Under the pieces are notes generated by a model that had not been told where the DNA came from, searched no databases, and saw only the letters and a program-made list of their open reading frames with translations. A stretch of DNA of 6,300 nt from Ignavibacteria bacterium UBA6906 (GTDB lineage Bacteria > Bacteroidota > Ignavibacteria > UBA10030 > UBA6906): assembly GCA_002451155.1 (NCBI GenBank), contig DKBG01000329.1, positions 1 to 6,300 of the forward strand, given 5' to 3'. Positions 5,917-6,300 of the stretch are shown one piece after another. The position numbers were made by a program, and so were the translations under genes. Numbering within the stretch: position 1 is the stretch's first letter; every line of letters begins with the position of its first letter.

Positions 5917-6300
5917 ATGATCAAGATTATTGAGGATGTTATTGCATCGAACGAGCTCTCGGTCTGGCTTACCGCAATCGGGGTTGCCGCCGCCCTCTTC
6001 TTTCTCGTCTCCCTGGCCAGAAGGATTGTTGTTCGCAGGCTCAGGGCAGTCGCAGCAAGGACTTCAAACGAGATCGATGACCTTGTCGTTGCCGTCCTGA
6101 GCAAGACCGGCAAGCTCTTTTTCCTTCTGATTTCTCTCTACACCGGAGCCCATTTTCTCAGCCTCGGTGCCCAGGCAACCCGCCTGCTGGATACGATCCT
6201 CGTTCTCGGCTTTCTTCTTCAGGGAGGTCTCTGGGGCAGCGGGGAGATCGCGTTCTGGCTGACCCTGCTCCGGTCGAAACGGGAGGGTGATTCAGGGGGG
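5917..6300 (+). CDS. MscS-like mechanosensitive ion channel, N-terminal part (runs off window)
   Basis: The frame is open from ATG 5917 to the window end, giving 128 residues. Hydrophobic helices lie at about residues 16-34, 67-84 and 90-107. Between the first two is RTSNEIDDLVVAVLSK (48-63), the polar segment with paired Asp that precedes the channel core in many MscS-family proteins. Such channels sit in the inner membrane and open on membrane tension to release solutes under hypo-osmotic shock. The pore helix and the cytoplasmic beta domain that would prove the family lie beyond the window. AAGGA (5902-5906) is 10 bases from ATG 5917 and 4 bases from an in-frame TTG at 5911; ATG is preferred, and the choice changes only two residues. 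It diverges from the antiporter, another ion-homeostasis gene. Confidence 0.8.
   Translation, partial: MIKIIEDVIASNELSVWLTAIGVAAALFFLVSLARRIVVRRLRAVAARTSNEIDDLVVAVLSKTGKLFFLLISLYTGAHFLSLGAQATRLLDTILVLGFLLQGGLWGSGEIAFWLTLLRSKREGDSGG

Noticed and set aside
5541..6113. Overlapping frames of 130 residues (+) and 176 residues (-) in the divergent intergenic region
   Set aside because: They read through palindromic repeats (PPFPRGG-like strings), and the minus frame also covers the start of the channel gene on the other strand.

Overview
The window (about 55-60% G+C, estimated by eye) looks like ordinary bacterial chromosome. It holds three complete protein genes, two genes cut by the window edges, and two unusually long gene-free stretches. 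A 2-oxoacid:ferredoxin oxidoreductase subunit and a methyltransferase-type URO-D protein suggest an anaerobe or facultative anaerobe that uses ferredoxin and probably corrinoid methyl transfer. No RNA gene or phylum-specific marker is present, so I cannot name the lineage. I see no CRISPR array, transposase, phage gene, tRNA or rRNA.

Layout from left to right. 1-551 (+) is the nearly complete gamma subunit of a 2-oxoacid:ferredoxin oxidoreductase. 675-1907 (+) is a URO-D superfamily protein of the MtaA/corrinoid methyltransferase type, with a His-x-Cys pair and a later Cys that could bind zinc. 1908-2538 has no credible gene; it has several GC-rich hairpins and then an AT-richer stretch with a possible promoter. 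2551-3765 (+) is a protein I do not recognise as a named family: a cytoplasmic domain resembling a degenerate ComF-type phosphoribosyltransferase, a Lys-rich linker, one membrane helix and an outward-facing bacterial SH3 domain. 3852-5153 (-) is a convergent CPA-type cation:proton antiporter whose usual ion-site residues are altered. 5154-5916 is a divergent intergenic region with back-to-back promoter candidates, a structured leader for the antiporter and a repeat-like inverted repeat. 5917-6300 (+) is the start of an MscS-like mechanosensitive channel gene that runs off the window.

How they may work together. The first two genes could be co-transcribed energy and one-carbon metabolism genes, but the 123-base gap leaves this open. 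The antiporter and the channel share a divergent control region and both belong to ion or osmotic homeostasis, so joint regulation is plausible. The membrane-anchored SH3 protein has its own promoter candidate and appears to stand alone. The points most worth a second look are its pseudo-phosphoribosyltransferase-like architecture, the antiporter's substituted ion-binding motifs, and the structured antiporter leader.
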